Of a stretch of DNA of 64,000 nt, positions 43,433-54,802 are shown piece after piece. A program made the position numbers and the translations under genes. The notes beneath the pieces are model-generated. The model did not search any database. It was given only the letters and a program-made list of their open reading frames with translations, and had not been told where the DNA came from. The stretch spans positions 21,163,886-21,227,885 of the forward strand of contig CM053800.1 in assembly GCA_028671895.1 (NCBI GenBank). The letters run 5' to 3'. The stretch comes from Oenanthe sinensis. Its lineage: Eukaryota > Streptophyta > Magnoliopsida > Apiales > Apiaceae. Numbering within the stretch: the stretch's first letter is position 1; the number at the start of each line of letters is the position of its first letter.

Positions 43433-44741
43433 TGTAAAGCATAATGTAACGTAATATGTAATAGTGATAACGATAACTCAACTAAGAAACAAAGAAAGAT
43501 AAATAATACTAATATGCAGCACAGGAATCCAGAAGGACATGCAAACAAGAATCATACATACATCATTGCAGAGCATTCAAGATGAGAGGCTTACTGAACA
43601 TCAGTAAGATAAGTTCATTAAAATGTTCAGGCTTCGGTAACAAATAAGAGTTCAGAAGATTTCAGACTAAAGCCAATTTAATGATTTAAGTATAGATGTC
43701 AAAGGGTTTCAGTGATTAGAAGCAATGCAACAGTCCAAAGTTAATCAGCTGAAATAGAACAGAAGTCAAGGGAATTCAATTCAGTGTTAGTCATTTATGA
43801 ACGAGACCAGTGTACTAAGTGTCAGCACAACTAGAAAAGAATTGTCTTGGTTAATCAGAAGAAAATCAGTTGATCAAGCCAGAAGAGTGAAAACCAAGTG
43901 GTAATTACTTCAAGCACTTCAAGAAACTGGTTAAGGCAAGTAATATTACATTTGGTGGTTACTACACAGGTGGAACTTTGTAAAGGCGCAACAAACCAAT
44001 TTGTAAAGCTCAAGGAAAATCTAAGTAGAGGTTTGTGGCACCTGCACAAGGAAATGGGAGTGCAGGCACAACAAAACAAGTTGTGGCGCAACATAGCCAA
44101 GTCAAGGCACAACAAAAGATAATTGGAAGATTTGGTGGCACCTACACACTGCAACTAGTGTGCAGGCGTAACAAAAGCTCAACTAGGTGCAACATAACTT
44201 TTGTGGAATGTTTCTAAGGCATTAGTGACAACTATACAAGGATACAACTGTATAGGCGCAACAAACATTGATCTATTGGCGCAACAAATGTTCCTTGGCA
44301 CAACAAACATTTCAAGGCGCCACAAAACTTCTATGTGGCGCATACACACCACCAACACTCTAAAGGCGCAACAAAGTAGTTGTACATTGTTTGAAATCAA
44401 TTTCCAAAAAGCCTACAGAATAAATATATGGGTGAAATTAATTTAGACAGCAGTGATTTCATTACAAAAAGACATACAGACGGGAGCTCCATTAAAGACG
44501 AACATTAAACTCACCCAACTATATATCTGTTGTAAAATTGATTGAACCCATTGGAGCTAATTATTTTGATTAGAAGTATAGCACTCAGGGATTTAATAAT
44601 ATATCTTTATTTTCCCGAATCTTTGTGTTTCAATAGCTGCCATTTTCATATCTCAAGAACACAAACACTTATTCCGCAATTAAATGAAAAATCTATCATA
44701 TCATATTTAACCCCCCTTCTATGATGATTTTGGACCTAACA
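43433..44741 (+). repeat. 5' LTR of D
   Basis: 1309 bp from TGTAAAGCATAATG to GGACCTAACA. The core is at 43785-43828, the GGCGCAAC array at about 43984-44370, a TATA-like AAATATATGG at 44422-44431, and the U5 hairpin near 44699-44727. Open frames on either strand here recur in the 3' LTR simply because LTRs are duplicates. Confidence 0.92.
43984..44370 (+). repeat. GGCGCAAC array in the 5' LTR of D
   Basis: About a dozen GGCGCAACAAA-like words, with variants GGCACAACAAA and GTGGCGCCTACACA-like companions, ending about 50 bp before the TATA-like box. Confidence 0.8.
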
Positions 44742-44743
44742 AT

Positions 44744-44755
44744 TTGTATCAGAGC
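44744..44755 (+). other. Primer binding site of D (one change)
   Basis: TTGTATCAGAGC differs at its second base from TGGTATCAGAGC. Confidence 0.85.
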
Positions 44756-45027
44756 TTGTTGATTGAAGTTACAAATCATGATCCAAAAATAGTTTTACGA
44801 AAAAGTGCATTTTTAGATCTAGAAAAATTTATATTGAAATTTTTTTAATTTTAAAGAAAATTCAATATTCGAATTTTTAAAATATTTTAAACACACTAAT
44901 TTTAAAAAGCTATCAATCATCAAAAATTCGAACAAAAATTTTATTTCAAGAAATTCAATTTTTATTCGAATTAATTTTAATTTTTGAGAAATTAATTATG
45001 TCTTGAGATTTAAAATTCTTCGCAACC

Positions 45028-46113
45028 ATGAGTATCCAAAAACATAGTAGTATCAAAATCTCAGCCTTTGATAAAAATGAATACATTTTATGGAAGAAGA
45101 AGATGTCACTTTCATCAAATCAACTGATTCTCAATACATGGGAATTTTGGAAAATAGACCCTATGTACCTAGAAGCTAACACCAGAAATAGTCTCAAATA
45201 ACGGCAAACGGATTCCTCAAGGATTTACCCCAAAGTAGCCTTCAGAGTACACTAACACTGATAAAGATAGAGTTGCATGGGATAATGATCTTCAATGTAT
45301 CCTAATGGATTCACTGGACACTACAATGCTGAATCAAGTGATTAATTGCATTAGTGCCAAACAAATGTGGGATACGATTGATCTGCTAATGGAAGGTACA
45401 ACAGAAGTGAAGGAGAACATACTGGATATTCTTACATCTCAGTATGAAACGTTCAAGTCACTACCAAGAGAAAGTATCACTCAAGTCTTTGAGATATACA
45501 AATAAATTGTTGAATGACTTGTCACTGCATGGGAAGGTCTACTCGCGAAGAGAGATCAACAGGAAATTCATGTTGACACTGTCAGCACACCTTGAACACA
45601 AAATCTCTGCCATTAGAGAGAGAAGTGACATAAAGGACATGTCCATTGAAATTCTATATGGGAAGCTCAAGACTCATGCAATGGAGCAAGAGTAAAGACA
45701 TATCATTTATGGTTCAGGTACAGTGGACAGCAAAAATACAGCACTGTTGAAAACTACAGCACTTGTAGCCAAAGATTTTGTTGTCACAGAGACTAGCACA
45801 GTGAAGCCTGTTATTGAGAAAGAAGAGATTCTAAAAGCTGAAATTTCAGAGAATGCTTAAGCAGGTGATGAAGATGACTTATATTCAAGGGAAGAACTTG
45901 AACAGTTGGAAAATAAGACAATGGCCTATATGGCAGGGAAGTTCAAGAACCTCAGGTTTAGGAGGAACCCTAAGTACAAATTCAAGAGTAACTCCAGTTA
46001 CAGTGGTTCCAGTTTCATAAACAGTAACCAAGGTGTATTGTCTTCAGGGTCTTACAGCAAAGGAGTTTATAAGACGGGGATGGTAGACCGCAGTAAGTTC
46101 AAGTGCTACAAAT
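45028..46113 (+). pseudogene. gag: gag of D
   Basis: Starts at ATG 45028 (MSIQKHSSIKISAFDKNEYI, then LWKKKMS). Broken frames follow to 45300, then the core: MLNQVINCISAKQMWDTIDL, SITQVFEIYK, and after a frameshift NRKFMLTLSAHLEHKISAIRE. A stop at about 45693 and another near 45859 precede the basic C-terminal part, FKNLRFRRNPKYKFKSNSS (45906 onward). The zinc knuckle is lost: after KCYKFG the sequence passes directly into protease, apparently by deletion. Confidence 0.85.
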
Positions 46114-46563
46114 TTGGGTGCCAATGGAAAAGTAATCAATCTGTGGTTGCAGGGCATAACAAAGAACAAGCGTGTCATGTGGATTCTCTACAGCGGCTGT
46201 TCAAGGCATATGACTGGTGATAAGGACCTACTATTAGATGTGATTGAGAAAGCTGGCCCGATAGTGACCATTGGAGATAACAATAAGGTATTCACAACGG
46301 GATATGGCAATCTGAAAATTGGTAATGTTATCATTGAAAATATCTCTCTTGTGGATGGATTAAAGCACAACCTTCTAAGTATCAGTCAGTTCACTGATAA
46401 GGGCTACAAAGTAAATTTTGAAAAAGAAAGATGTGCAATCCAAAATAGGAAAGATGCGAAGCTTTCTCTTCAAGGAGTGAGAAAGGGGAATCTCTTTGTA
46501 GATGACTTATTCTCTACAAGCAAAGGCGAAGTTCAATGTTTTTACAGCAAAACTTCAACATAG
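46114..46563 (+). pseudogene. pol: Protease of D with lost catalytic Asp
   Basis: An open frame of 149 codons covers the protease. The active site reads LYSGCSRHMTG (about 46182-46214), so the catalytic Asp of DSG is Tyr. The flap region PIVTIGDNNKVFTTGYGN and the later LVDGLKHNLLSISQF are otherwise normal. The frame continues through LSLQGVRKGNLFVDDL to a TAG at 46561-46563 just before integrase. The protein could be made from an open frame but should not cut. Confidence 0.88.
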
Positions 46564-47340
46564 GACAGTTGGTTATGGCATAAGAAACTTTCACACCTGA
46601 ACTTTAAGACAATGAACTCTTTAGTTAAGAGGGAATTGTTTAGAGGTTTACCTGAGATGGAATTCTGTCAAGAAGGGTTATGTGAAACATGTGAAAAGGG
46701 GAAGTCAAAGAAAGCATCTAATCGAAGCAAAGATTCATCAGACATTACTGAACCACTGCAACTTCTGCATATGGATTTATTTGGTCCAGTCAACGTCATG
46801 TCTATGTCAAGGAAGAGATATGCACTAGTAATTGTAGATGACTACTCCAAGTACACGTGGGTGTTGTTTCTAGCCTCAAAGGATGAAGCCCCTCAAATAA
46901 TCATTGATCACATAAAGAAGATAGAGGTCGAAGCTGGTTTGCCTGTCAGGAAAATAAGGTCTGACAATGGAACAGAATTTAGGAATGTAACCCTGAATGA
47001 TTTCTGTATTGAGAAGGGATTTCAAGTAAGCCAAAGGAAAGATGGAATCTTCATTTTCCAGACCAAGTACATCAGAGATCTATTGAAGAAGTATGGTCTT
47101 GAAGATACATCATCAGCCAAAAACCCTATGACAACTGCCACTAAGCTTGATCAAGATGAACCTGGTAAGAAGGTAGACATCACAAGCTACAGAGGTATGA
47201 TAAGCTCATTATTTTACTTAATTGCAAGTAGGACATATATTATGTTTGTTAAATGCTTGTGTGCTAGGTTTCAGTCTCACCCTAAAGAATCACATCTTAT
47301 AGCTGTTAAACAAATTTTAGGTATCTTAAGGGAAGTCTGA
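46564..47340 (+). pseudogene. pol: Integrase of D fused in frame to the end of RT
   Basis: After WLWHKKLSHLNF, the stretch 46612-47340 (242 codons) has CETCEKGK (zinc site), LLHMDLFGPVNVMSMSRKR with the first catalytic Asp, VIVDDYSKYTWV and IRSDNGTEFRN with the second Asp. After CIEKG near 47022 it switches in frame to late RT: QVSQRKDGIFIFQTKYIRD, then DLLKKYGLEDTSSA and SYRGMISSLFYLIAS. Integrase Glu, its C-terminal domain, the linker and RT up to beyond YVDD are gone; the corresponding distance in E is about 1.45 kb. A stop at 47338 ends the frame. Confidence 0.9.
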
Positions 47341-47849
47341 ATCTTGGAATTTGGTACCCTAAAGATACAGGGTTTGACCTTGTTGGCTATACAGATTCTG
47401 ATTATGCAGGTTGTAGGATTGATAGAAAGAGTACATCAGAGAGTTGTCAATTCCTTGGTAGAAGATTGGTGTTCTAGTATTGCAAGAAGCAGCACTCAGT
47501 TGCAATGTCAACAGCTGAAGCTGAATATGTTGTTGCTGGAAGTTGTTGTGCACAAATTCTGTGGATAAGGAACCAACTTCAAAACTATAGACTGTTGCTG
47601 AGTAAAATTCCAATATTCTATGACAACACAAATGCCATAGCCATTACAAACAATCCTGTTCAACATTCAAGGACCAAGCACATTGATATCAGGTATCATT
47701 TCATAAGAGAGTATGTCATGAATGGTACTATAGAGTTATATTTTGTACCTACAGAGCAGCAAATTGCAGACATCTTCACTAAACCACTGGATGAAATCAT
47801 TTTCACTAAACTGATTTGTGAACTTGGGATGTTAAATTCTACTAACTAA
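47341..47849 (+). pseudogene. pol: RNase H of D
   Basis: Early pieces (a GYTDSDYAGC-like region near 47384-47415) are out of frame with the open stretch 47505-47849 (114 codons): MSTAEAEYVVAGSCCAQILW, IPIFYDNTNAIAI, HSRTKHIDIRYHFIREYV and EQQIADIFTKPLDE, ending LICELGMLNSTN. The catalytic Cys/Asp position of the usual YCDN is YDN here, with the Asp retained. It is joined to its N-terminal part only through frameshifts. Confidence 0.87.
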
Positions 47850-48339
47850 TTAGTTAGTAATCTATAACTGCAATTTGAAGCTGATAAATTCACTGGTTGA
47901 CTAATTTCAATATTTTTAGGACTTGTGAATTTATTTACCAAATTATTTTCTAGTTATTAAGATTAAATATTAGATAAATACCTTGTGCATGCCTGCTAAT
48001 TTTATTAATATGGTATTTATTTAATTTTGATCTTAGAAAATATTTAAGTGCTTGTATTTAAATGATAACTTCTTGGCACTTATATATTTAAATATTATTT
48101 AAAATTATTTTAAATAAAAAGGATTAATATTTATATTTATTCTCTTATTTAAAATAAAATTAAAATAATAAGACGCATAATTTATTTATGATAAAAAATT
48201 TTAAGAATTAATGTTATTATTGTTATTAATAAATATTTTGTGAAATAATATTTGTGAGTAATTAATTATTATTGATTAATTATACAAATTATTCATAAAT
48301 ATTATTTATTTAAAAGTAGCAAAATCTAAGAGCAACTTG
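47850..48339 (+). other. AT-rich spacer of D after pol
   Basis: About 490 bp, very AT-rich. No gene seen. Confidence 0.55.
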
Positions 48340-48780
48340 AGTTGTTATAAGTAGTTTGCAAGAACTGTGTAGGCGCAACATAATTAACCACAAGTACTTA
48401 GAAAATTAGTTCTGAAAAATCAAGTGGCGCCTATAGGTTTTGCTGCGCCTACACGATGCTTGCACTGTAAAGGCGAACAAAACACTTAGAAAGATTTTGT
48501 TGTACTTTAGTAGCGCTAGGGTCTTTATGTGACGCCATCACAGTAGATTCACTATGAAGGCGCAACATAAATCAAGTTAATACTATTCTTGTTGCGCTAA
48601 GTAATTTAGTGACGTCAATACAATGTGAGCACTGTAGAGGCACAACTAAAGTACTTAGCCAATATTAGTATTGTCATGTGGCGCCTATAAATATGTGTGA
48701 GTATTTTTGTTGAGTTTCTTTTATGCACACACAGTACATATGACATTGTAGGCGCAAGCAAAAACTCATATCTGCAATTT
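48340..48780 (+). repeat. Internal GGCGCAAC array of D
   Basis: Words of the LTR array (GTGTAGGCGCAACATAA, GTGGCGCCTATA, GCTGCGCCTACAC, GAAGGCGCAACATAA, GTAGGCGCAAGCAAAAA) and the associated AAGTACTTAGAAA occur about ten times between pol and the env-like region, outside any LTR. Confidence 0.8.
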
Positions 48781-49132
48781 TCAATCGAACTTATCTAAGT
48801 CATTTTTTGTCCGATTTTAAATCTGAGACCATATTTGTGGAACCCACACTCATACTGTTAATTTGCAAGTAGTCCCATTGATTTTAGTGAAGATTATAAA
48901 AATCTCCATTTTTTTAAACTCGAACAATTTGGCTAGGGTTAATTAATTTTTATATCTATTAAAAATTGTAATAAAATTAAAAGTATGCTCAAAATTACTA
49001 GGAATCCATTATATAATTATTTCACAAAAATCCGAGTAATTTTAAAAATTAGGGTTTGGTTCATAATTTACTAAAATAATTCGATATTAATTAGGAATTT
49101 TAATTCGTAAAAATTACCTTTCACTTTAATAA
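48781..49132 (+). other. Spacer before the env-like region of D
   Basis: About 350 bp, AT-rich, no gene seen. A TATA-like sequence lies near 48687 (GCGCCTATAAATATG) at the end of the array. Confidence 0.45.
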
Positions 49133-49666
49133 AATGCAGGTAATTTTGAGATTAAAAAGGCTAATTACTTATCTATTTTAGTAGATGATTGGACCAAGGC
49201 AGGGGAGTTAAGTAACTGGTCTAAGTTTTTAAATGAACATTCGATAGTCCGGTATGCACTAACAACTTCTGTTCCTTTAAATAAGAATCTTCTAAGACAG
49301 GTGTACATGTCTTCTAAAGACACATCTGCAGATGGGATCTCAGCTTTCACCTGCACAATCAAGCGACAAAAAATGCAAATAACAGAAAATGACATCAATC
49401 AAGCACTTCATCTGCTGATTGAAAATTTTGAAGTTGAACCATCTCAAGCAGACTTAGATAATTTCTTCATGTTCCTGCACTGCACCAGGGAAAATAATAA
49501 TCTTCCGAAGAAAATTTATAAGAGTCACCTACCCAAGGAGTGGAACTTGTTTTTTAACATCTTGTCTCACGGCTTCGCACCAAAGACAGGTGGGTTTCAC
49601 GGGATCACTCAATTCAACAAGGTGATTGGCTATGCAGTGGCTTCTGGGTCAAGGATAAATTTTTGA
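49133..49666 (+). pseudogene. Env-like region of D, N-terminal domain
   Basis: Open from 49133 to 49666; the first ATG is 49301, but homology with E begins already at 49139 (GNFEIKKANYLSIL). An extra ~11 bp near 49128-49138 breaks the frame relative to E. Notable stretches are LVDDWTKAGELSNWSKFLNE, FTCTIKRQKMQITENDINQA, HLPKEWNLFFNILSHGFAPK and FHGITQFNKVIGYAVASGS. The pattern (a small globular domain with conserved Trp, then a HGFAPK segment) recurs in plant retrotransposon proteins. No signal peptide is seen and the function is unknown. Confidence 0.7.
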
Positions 49667-50547
49667 AAATTGATCATGGTTGAGATTCTAAAGAACCAGG
49701 CAAAAATGGAGAACTTCTGTCTGTATCCAAGATTTTTGCAGCTAGTGTTGAACGAAGTACTGAAGGCTGATCAACTCTAAATGTTTCAGAACAGTCAGTT
49801 GGAAGAGTCACGTTCACTATAGTTCAAAACAATTCTGTTGCTACAGAATGAGGCTGACTATCATAATAAGTATACACCTGCTCCAATGAATGAGTCAATT
49901 AGAGATTACTTTACTCTTCTTAGACAGGATGATGACGAAGATGCAGAAGAAGAAGAAGTTGCATCTGAAGCAGAAGAAGAAGCAACCTCTGAAGAGGTCA
50001 ATGAAGTTGAAACATCAAGTGATTCCGGAATCATAGGAGCAACACAAGAAGAGGAACCTGAAACTAAACAAGAAGATGAAATAATGGATGAAGCTGGTTC
50101 AGACAATGCTCAAGAACCAGATCCTGAACAAGAAAAATAAAGGAAAAGGCCTGAAAATCCAACAGGGGAGATAGCTGTTAGGATGAAGTAGAAGAGACTC
50201 AGACTACAGAGGTGTACATCCCTAACATTTCTGATGATCAAATGGACGAAGGTACACTTCTGGACTTTGACTTTTCTACTTTTCTACGAGATGAATTTGT
50301 CACAATATCTCCTTCTATGCCTCAAACGTCAATGCACACACTAGAGCCCTCAGTGGCTATCAAAGCTGGCAATGAACTTGGCCAAGACCAACCAGTTCTA
50401 ACCACTGCCAGATAACAACAAACACTCCATTCATCTCCCAAAACCAGAAAAAGGACCATTGATTTAGATGATAGGAGTGAGTCCCTACCGGATCAGGAAA
50501 TTTTTGAAATATCCCCTACAGCTCTACCTTCTCAAAAACGTCGTAAA
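49667..50547 (+). pseudogene. Env-like region of D, acidic part
   Basis: After stops near 49667-49820, the stretch 49838-50140 encodes a very acidic region (DDDEDAEEEEVASEAEEEAT near its middle) and 50212-50415 continues it (MDEGTLLDFDFSTFLRDEF). It is likely disordered. Several in-frame stops separate the parts. Homologues in N and B have lost this part. Confidence 0.65.
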
Positions 50548-51378
50548 ATGAATTTTAAACCTAAAGCAACTGTGAGCCAGGAACCTGATTCTCCAATCTC
50601 TGAGAACTTTCTTTTCCTTCGTGATCTTAATTCTGAAATAGATAAAATCCTGAAAGGTACGGGAATAGAACCAGAGATTGTAACAATATCAGCTACTTCA
50701 GTAGCTAGTACTGTTTTGGTTGATCCAATTCGGAGCCTGTATTCACAGACATTTGGGGGCATCATTGACTCTAACGAGCCATTCATTACATTGCCAAATG
50801 TGGTGACCCCCCTGGACTTAACATCTCCAGATCCTATTCAGGATGTTTTCCCTCCCCAAGTGGGTGAAGTGGAAAGACAACTCTCTTTTAGAAGGGAAGA
50901 AGTCTTCATTCAAGGAGTAGCTGCGTCAGCAGCATCACCACTTCAAGTGAAAATGCCTTCACAGGCTTCGCGGGGCACCATAGACTCTCATTTGCCAATC
51001 ACTACATTGCCTGAGTTGGTGACCCCCCTGAAGATTCAAATTCCAGCTCCTACACAGGAAGTCCTCCCCAACTTTTCAGGTCAGACGGAGGGACAACACA
51101 CCCATAGAGGGGATGTGGACTCTATTAATAGAGTATCTGCTGCTTCGGTAGTGGAACCTGTTCAGGGTGTCTCTAAACAGGTAATGCCTTCAATGGCTCC
51201 AGCTGGCATCACGGATTCTACAAATCTGCCAATCAATACAGAGTCCACAGTGGTGACCACACTGTGTCTCAACCCCCCAGTTCCTGAAAAAGGAGTTCTC
51301 CCCACCCACAGTTGTCAGGCGGAGAGGCAACCTACCCAGAGAAGGGATAAGGATTTTAATGCAGGTACAGAAGATTAG
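50548..51378 (+). pseudogene. Env-like region of D, triple-repeat part
   Basis: An open stretch of 276 codons, among the longest in the window. Three consecutive repeats of about 70 to 76 residues begin near 50743, 50951 and 51179. Shared features in order are IDS or TDS, a LP(I/F)TTLP-like strand, VVTPL or LVTPL, a P-x-P stretch with QDV or QEVLP, Q-x-E-x-Q and a basic end with RxxD. Codon-level divergence suggests an old duplication. N retains about one such unit (10634 onward). Low complexity is modest and no membrane segment is visible. Confidence 0.75.
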
Positions 51379-52440
51379 GATGCAATGAATGAAATGAGTG
51401 AAATAATAAACCTAAGTGATCTTCAATTCCCTGACCCTGATTAGCCGAGTGTGAGTGTTGAGGGTCATGCTCAAATAGTTACAGTGAGTAGTGAGACCCC
51501 CACTAACTAAACAAACACCCCACACACTACATACACAGCACACAACCAAATGATTCTAAATCTGGAGGCCCAAGTAACAAAAATTCACTATTCCATCAGG
51601 AAAATATTGGAAGTGCACGAGCAGTAGCGAGATGAAATGAAAGAAATCAATGAATTAGTCCAACAACTGCTGGATCAGAAAGTCCCTATTTCAACTCAAT
51701 CAACTTCAACAGCTCAGATTACTCCGATCAGAAGGAAGGATAACCTAACTGAGGGGGAGAGAATGGAACAAGAAAAAGTTAGAGCTGAAATGATCATGGA
51801 ATATACAGCTCATGGGGAGTTAGATATCTTCTACAGGCCTGGAGCGAGGAAATTGGAAGAAGGAGAAATATTTGAACCTTATGTGCAATTGAATGACCGA
51901 CTGAGATGGAAATCGAGGAAACAGCAAGGGTTGTAGGAATAGATGTTGAGGAGGAGTTTGTAGAAGAATATGCTTTTGATAATGACTGTATTCTAGTTGG
52001 TGTAGATAAAGTTATTATTCAAGACATAGTTCAGGCTCAAGAATTAATGAAAAAAAATGGAAGAGAGTTCGGCACACAATAGAAAGGAGAAATAGTCAAG
52101 GACATAGAATCTAAAGTTGGTCCTGATTAGGATAAAGCAAAGAGTCTACTGAAGAAGAAGGAGTTATCTCTAACTCAGAAGAAAGATAGAGAAGTTCTTG
52201 ATCTCTTCAGAACCATGAGGGAAAATTTTGAAGATGTTCATGAATTATATGCTATGCTATCAGAAGAAATCATAAGCGTGTCAGTAAGTGCCTTCAAATA
52301 TGGATGGAAAATGTTCATAAATTCAATAACATCGGGATCTAGAATTTTTTCGACAAAGATCTTTGAAGAGATGAATATCGTGGAGTTGTATGTGCTGAAG
52401 AGGAAAGTCATCTTTGGGAACATAAAACAAATGAGATACT
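51379..52440 (+). pseudogene. Env-like region of D, coiled-coil-like part
   Basis: Open stretches 51637-51936 and 52215-52442 encode charged, helix-rich sequence (MKEINELVQQLLDQKVPIST; EGERMEQEKVRAEMIMEYTA; MRENFEDVHELYAMLSEEII). Between them another frame reads VVGIDVEEEFVEEYAFDNDC. Frameshifts and stops (TAG near 51935, 52081, 52128) break it. I do not recognise a domain. Confidence 0.6.
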
Positions 52441-53363
52441 GAGAGATCTGATAGAGAAGAAAATTATAGAGATCGGTGTCGAAGCATTTGAGAAGCCTCC
52501 GGTGGTCAAATACTATAAAGCTACAACACTTCGTAACCTAACTTTGTCATATGAATGTCTGGATTCAAGCCAGGTAATGTTCATGCAGTATGTAGAAGGG
52601 AGGCTCAGAAGCCAGAAGAATAGAACTGAAGAAGATCTCAAGGCTACTGTGTTTATCATTCATTCAGGCTGAACAGAGCGATTAAAACATCAGGTAGATA
52701 TCTCATGGAGACAACTAGATATTACCAAGATCCGGTGTATGTAAGAAGAGAAGATGAAACTGAAGAACTTGAAGCCATAAGAGATTATGAACCTTGTATT
52801 CAGACGAAGCTGAATGGAAAAAATTCTTCCTATTCAAGAAGAATGAAGTGGATAAGAAAAAGGAGCTATCAAAACTGAAGAGAAACAATTCTGAAATTAT
52901 CCGAAAAGTCTTTTCTAGGGTGAAGAGATCCACTGTCAAATCAGACAAGAAGGCTTTGAGGATAATTCAAAATGTTCTGATGGAGAAACTGGAAGAAGAG
53001 TCGATGCATGACACTGATAGAGTAAAAGGATTTCCGAAGAGAATAACTGTGTTCGTGTTTTCAAAGAGACAATCTTTGGCCTTCGAGTCAATCTCTAAGA
53101 CAAATTCAACGACATTTCCCTCTGAAGTTTTGAAGAAATTAGAAGAACCACCTCTAGTCAACACTCTTGAAGTGGAAGCTAGAGATCTGGTGAAAGCAAG
53201 GTTGAAGCAGAAGGGAGAAGAGCTGAGAAAGCACTACTCCAAAACAAGATCAAAGAACAAGCAGGACTCAGTAAAAAGAAATAGAAGATCATGGAATTAT
53301 TTGTTCAGGCTAGAGGAACAAACTTCCATTGTACTCAAAGAAATATGGAAATATAAAATCTAA
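52441..53363 (+). pseudogene. Env-like region of D, basic C-terminal part
   Basis: After broken frames (52441-52790), an open stretch of 189 codons (52794-53363) encodes a strongly basic, charged segment (EWKKFFLFKKNEVDKKKELS; EEPPLVNTLEVEARDLVKAR; ELRKHYSKTRSKNKQDSVKR) ending EQTSIVLKEIWKYKI. No transmembrane helix is visible, so this does not support a classical envelope protein. It could bind nucleic acid, but that is speculation from charge alone. Confidence 0.62.
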
Positions 53364-53399
53364 TCCAGAATGTAATTAATATTATTTATTGTCTTTCTG

Positions 53400-53484
53400 C
53401 TCTTTACTTTTTCTTGTAAGTATCAGTTGAGTTATCCTCTCACAGGATTTGCTTGTCGAACTCTAACAACCAAATAGGGGAGAT
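53400..53484 (+). promoter_or_regulatory. Pre-PPT block and polypurine tract of D
   Basis: GTTGAGTTATCCTCTCACAG begins near 53427 and leads to AATAGGGGAGAT, which abuts the 3' LTR. ATCCT and AGGAT within the block can pair. N and B have the same arrangement. Confidence 0.82.
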
Positions 53485-54802
53485 TGTAAAGCATAATATA
53501 ACATAGTATGTAATAGTGATAACGATAACTCAACTAAGAAACAAAGACAGATAAATAATACTAATATGCAGCACAGGAATCCAGAAGGACATGTAAGCAG
53601 GAATCATACATACATCATTGCAGAGAATTCAAGATGAGAGGCTTACTGAACATCAGCTAGAGAAGTTCATTAAAATGTTCAGGCCTTAGCAATAAATAAG
53701 AGTTCAGAATATTTTAGACTAAAGACAGTGTAATAATTTAAGTATAGATATCAAAGGGTTTCAGTGACCAGAAACAATGCAACAGTCCAAAGTTAATCAG
53801 CTGAAATAGAACAAAAGTCAAGGGAATTCAATTTAGTGTTAGTCGTTTATGTACGAGACCAGTGCACTAAGCGTCAGCTTAATACGAAAAGCATTGTCTT
53901 GGTTAATCAGAAGAAAATTACTTGATCAAGCCAGAAGAGTGAAAAAAAAGTGGTAATTACTTCAAGCACTTCAAGAAATTGGTTAAGGCAAGTAATACTA
54001 CATTTGGTGGTTACTACACAGGTGGATCTTTGTAAAGGCGCAACAAACCAATTTGTAAAGCTCAGGGAAAATCTAAGTAGAGGTTTGTGGCGCCTGCACA
54101 ATGAAATGGGAGTGCAGGCACAAAAAAACAAGTTGTGGCACAACATAGCTAAGTCAAGGCACAACAAAAGATAATTGGAAGATTTTGTGGCACCTACATA
54201 CTGCAACTAGTGTGCAGGCGCAAAAAAAGCTCAACTAGGCAAAACATAGCTTTTGTGGAATGTTTCTAAGGCATTAGTGTCGTATATATAAGGATGCAAC
54301 TATATAGGCGCAACTAACATTGATCTAGTGGCGTAACAAATGTTCCTTGGCACAACAAACATTTCAAGGTGCAACAAACCTTCTATGTGGCGCCTACACA
54401 CCACCAACACTCTACAGGCGTAACTAAGGACTTGTACATTGTTGGAAATCAATTTCCAAAAAGCCGACAGAATATATATATGGGTGAAATCAATTTAGAC
54501 AGCAGTGATTTCATTCATCTTCAATAAAAAGACATACAGACGGGAGCTCAATTAAAGACGAACATTAAACTCCACCAACTGTATATTTGTTGTAATATTG
54601 ATTGAACCCATTGGAGCTAATCATTTTAATTAGAAGCGTGGCACTCAGGGATTTAATAATATATCTTTATTTTCCCGAATCTTTGTGTTTCAATAGCTGC
54701 AATTTTCATATCTCAAGAACACAAACACATATTCCGCAATTAAACGAAAAATCTACCATATCATATTGAACCCCCCCTTCTATGATGATTTTGGACCTAA
54801 CA
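53485..54802 (+). repeat. 3' LTR of D
   Basis: 1318 bp, homologous throughout to 43433-44741. The core is at 53838-53878, the GGCGCAAC array at about 54035-54430, TATATATA at 54473-54480 and the U5 hairpin at 54760-54786. It ends GGACCTAACA, then TAGTC. Confidence 0.92.

Larger units (their letters stand above)
43433..54802 (+). mobile_element. Element D: complete, defective Sirevirus-like copia element
   Basis: 11,370 bp with LTRs at 43433-44741 and 53485-54802, a primer site, gag, protease, a truncated integrase fused to late RT, RNase H, a 4.2-kb env-like region and a polypurine tract. It sits in the gag-protease spacer of B. The flanks TTGTT (43428-43432) and TAGTC (54803-54807) each differ by one base from TAGTT in the unoccupied homologue in N, so they are a decayed target duplication. 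Confidence 0.92.

Noticed and set aside
43855..44154. Minus-strand 99-codon frame conserved at 53907-54206
   Set aside because: Both lie in the LTRs of D, which are copies of one sequence. Conservation is due to duplication, and the frame crosses the GGCGCAAC array.
44744..44755. tRNA gene fragment
   Set aside because: Only the 12-base primer site is present. No cloverleaf sequence surrounds it or the other primer sites.
49128..49141. TGCAG/GT before the env-like frame of D as a splice acceptor giving a spliced env-like mRNA
   Set aside because: Element E aligns on both sides of this point (TTCACTTT before, GGTAATTTTGAG-like after) and has coding sequence straight through, so about 11 inserted bases explain the broken frame without splicing.
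49133..53363. A functional retroviral envelope gene in D
   Set aside because: No signal peptide, membrane anchor or cleavage site could be seen, and there are many stops. I call it env-like by position only.
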